A stretch of 64,000 nucleotides of DNA, taken from contig VBWA01000002.1 in assembly GCA_006218025.1 (NCBI GenBank), forward strand, positions 62,001 through 126,000, written 5' to 3'. Below are positions 63,230 through 64,000 of this stretch, one piece after another. The position numbers and the translations under genes are program-made. Under the pieces are notes generated by a model, which saw only the letters and a program-made list of their open reading frames with translations, searched no databases and was not told where the DNA came from. Position 1 is the first letter of the stretch. Each line of letters begins with the position of its first letter. The stretch comes from Rhodocyclaceae bacterium. GTDB taxonomy: Bacteria; Pseudomonadota; Gammaproteobacteria; Burkholderiales; Rhodocyclaceae.

Positions 63230-64000
63230 TCAATCGAGCCTGGCCAGCAGGCCGTCGAGCTGGTCGAGACTGCCGAAGCGGATCGTCAGGCTGCCGCCAC
63301 CTTTGCGATTGGCGCTGATTTTGACCGTCGCGCCGAGGCGATCGGACAGCTCTTCTTCCAGGCGCAGGAGATCGCGATCCGGCTTCTTGTCGCCGCCCTT
63401 CTTGACCGGCGGATTCAGCTCCCTCGCTACCATGCGCTCAGTTTCACGCACTGAATAACCTTTGTCCGCCACCAGGGCGGCGATGCGCCCCTGCTCGCCC
63501 TTGGACAGCGGCAACAGCGCTCTGGCGTGCCCCATCTCGATATCGCCGGCCATCAACATGTCCTGGGCCGGTTTCGCCAGTTGCAGCAGGCGCAGCAAGT
63601 TGGAAGCGGCTGAACGCGAACGGCCGACGGCATCGGCAGCCTCTTGGTGAGTCATCTTGAATTCGTCGATCAGGCGCTGGAGGCCCGCCGCTTCCTCCAG
63701 CGGATTCAGATCTTCGCGCTGGATGTTCTCAATCAGCGACATCGCCAGCGCGGCGTCGTCAGGGATGTCGCGGATCAGCACCGGGACTTCGAGCAAGCCC
63801 GCGATTTGCGCTGCGCGCCAGCGCCGCTCGCCGGCGATGATCTCGTAGCGACCGCTATCCACCGGCCGCACCGAGATCGGCTGGATCAAGCCCTGGGCCT
63901 TGATGGAGGCCGCCAGTTCCTCCAGCGAACCGGGGTCCATGCGGGTGCGCGGCTGGTACTTGCCGGGCTGCAGGGCGCCGACCGTGAGCACCTCCTGGCG
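63230..64000 (-). CDS. parB: Chromosome-partitioning protein ParB (partial, cut by window edge)
   Basis: About 257 residues up to the C-terminus; the N-terminus is beyond the right edge. The visible part starts with [20 protein letters not shown] and the CTPase motifs [20 protein letters not shown] and [20 protein letters not shown]. The HTH region [20 protein letters not shown] and the C-terminal dimerisation part follow. It binds parS sites near the origin and spreads on DNA. The order parB then atpIBEFHAGDC is typical of betaproteobacteria near oriC. Confidence 0.96.
   Translation of the reverse strand, partial: RQEVLTVGALQPGKYQPRTRMDPGSLEELAASIKAQGLIQPISVRPVDSGRYEIIAGERRWRAAQIAGLLEVPVLIRDIPDDAALAMSLIENIQREDLNPLEEAAGLQRLIDEFKMTHQEAADAVGRSRSAASNLLRLLQLAKPAQDMLMAGDIEMGHARALLPLSKGEQGRIAALVADKGYSVRETERMVARELNPPVKKGGDKKPDRDLLRLEEELSDRLGATVKISANRKGGGSLTIRFGSLDQLDGLLARLD

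Overview
The window looks like chromosomal DNA of a betaproteobacterium, most likely near Rhodocyclales/Nitrosomonadales. The evidence is high GC, an SAH riboswitch in front of metH, a parB-atpIBEFHAGDC order typical of the oriC region in betaproteobacteria, and a DUF971-ubiE-Tim44-like-ubiJ string. Species cannot be named from the sequence alone.

Layout. 1-3425 (minus): a malonate-type locus with a FadR-family regulator, malonyl-CoA decarboxylase and a TRAP transporter that runs off the left edge. 3622-9841: HAD nucleotidase, DsrE-like exported protein, an FAD oxidoreductase of the L-2-hydroxyglutarate oxidase type, two exported proteins, enoyl-CoA hydratase, MFS transporter and a membrane-anchored thioredoxin. 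9862-16978: an accessory island of visibly different composition. It holds a nuclease-helicase of the DUF2075 type, a small unknown protein, a PD-(D/E)XK-type nuclease, a remnant of a second copy of that nuclease, and four toxin-antitoxin pairs. 17049-22367: divergent rhodaneses, then an SAH riboswitch and metH. 22383-36051: housekeeping genes (methyltransferase, hydrolase, cca, lytic transglycosylase, formyl-THF cyclo-ligase, PatB-like lyase, ilvA, YqaA, MATE, TPM/TPM/LemA). 36267-37559: a VapBC pair and a second pair whose toxin carries a nonsense codon. 38075-44017: a 1256-residue FAD/Fe-S oxidoreductase, a HIT protein and a possible PilZ-type protein. 44008-45995: phoBR with a Pho-box-like site. 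46112-49593: DUF971, ubiE, Tim44-like, ubiJ and a c-type haem protein. 49600-55944: a complete RND efflux operon with its TetR regulator. 56095-63058: the whole F1Fo ATP synthase operon, followed by the start of the region containing parB at the right edge.

The most unusual thing is a dispersed 24-bp element: GCCGT, two variable bases, then CGCCAGCGCCGACTTTC. I count 19 good copies in both orientations, about one per 3.4 kb. Nine lie between genes, often at the borders of toxin-antitoxin modules. Ten lie inside genes, where they stay in frame and add or replace about eight residues in conserved proteins (malonyl-CoA decarboxylase, thioredoxin, MetH, an NDUFA9-type reductase, YqaA, the large oxidoreductase twice, the NodT-type channel twice). 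The peptide is most often VGAG(G/D)TA, with other peptides where the element lies in another frame or orientation. The element is free of stop codons in all six frames. It behaves like a short, protein-tolerated mobile or copied repeat, comparable in principle to the Rickettsia palindromic elements, but it is much shorter and not clearly palindromic.
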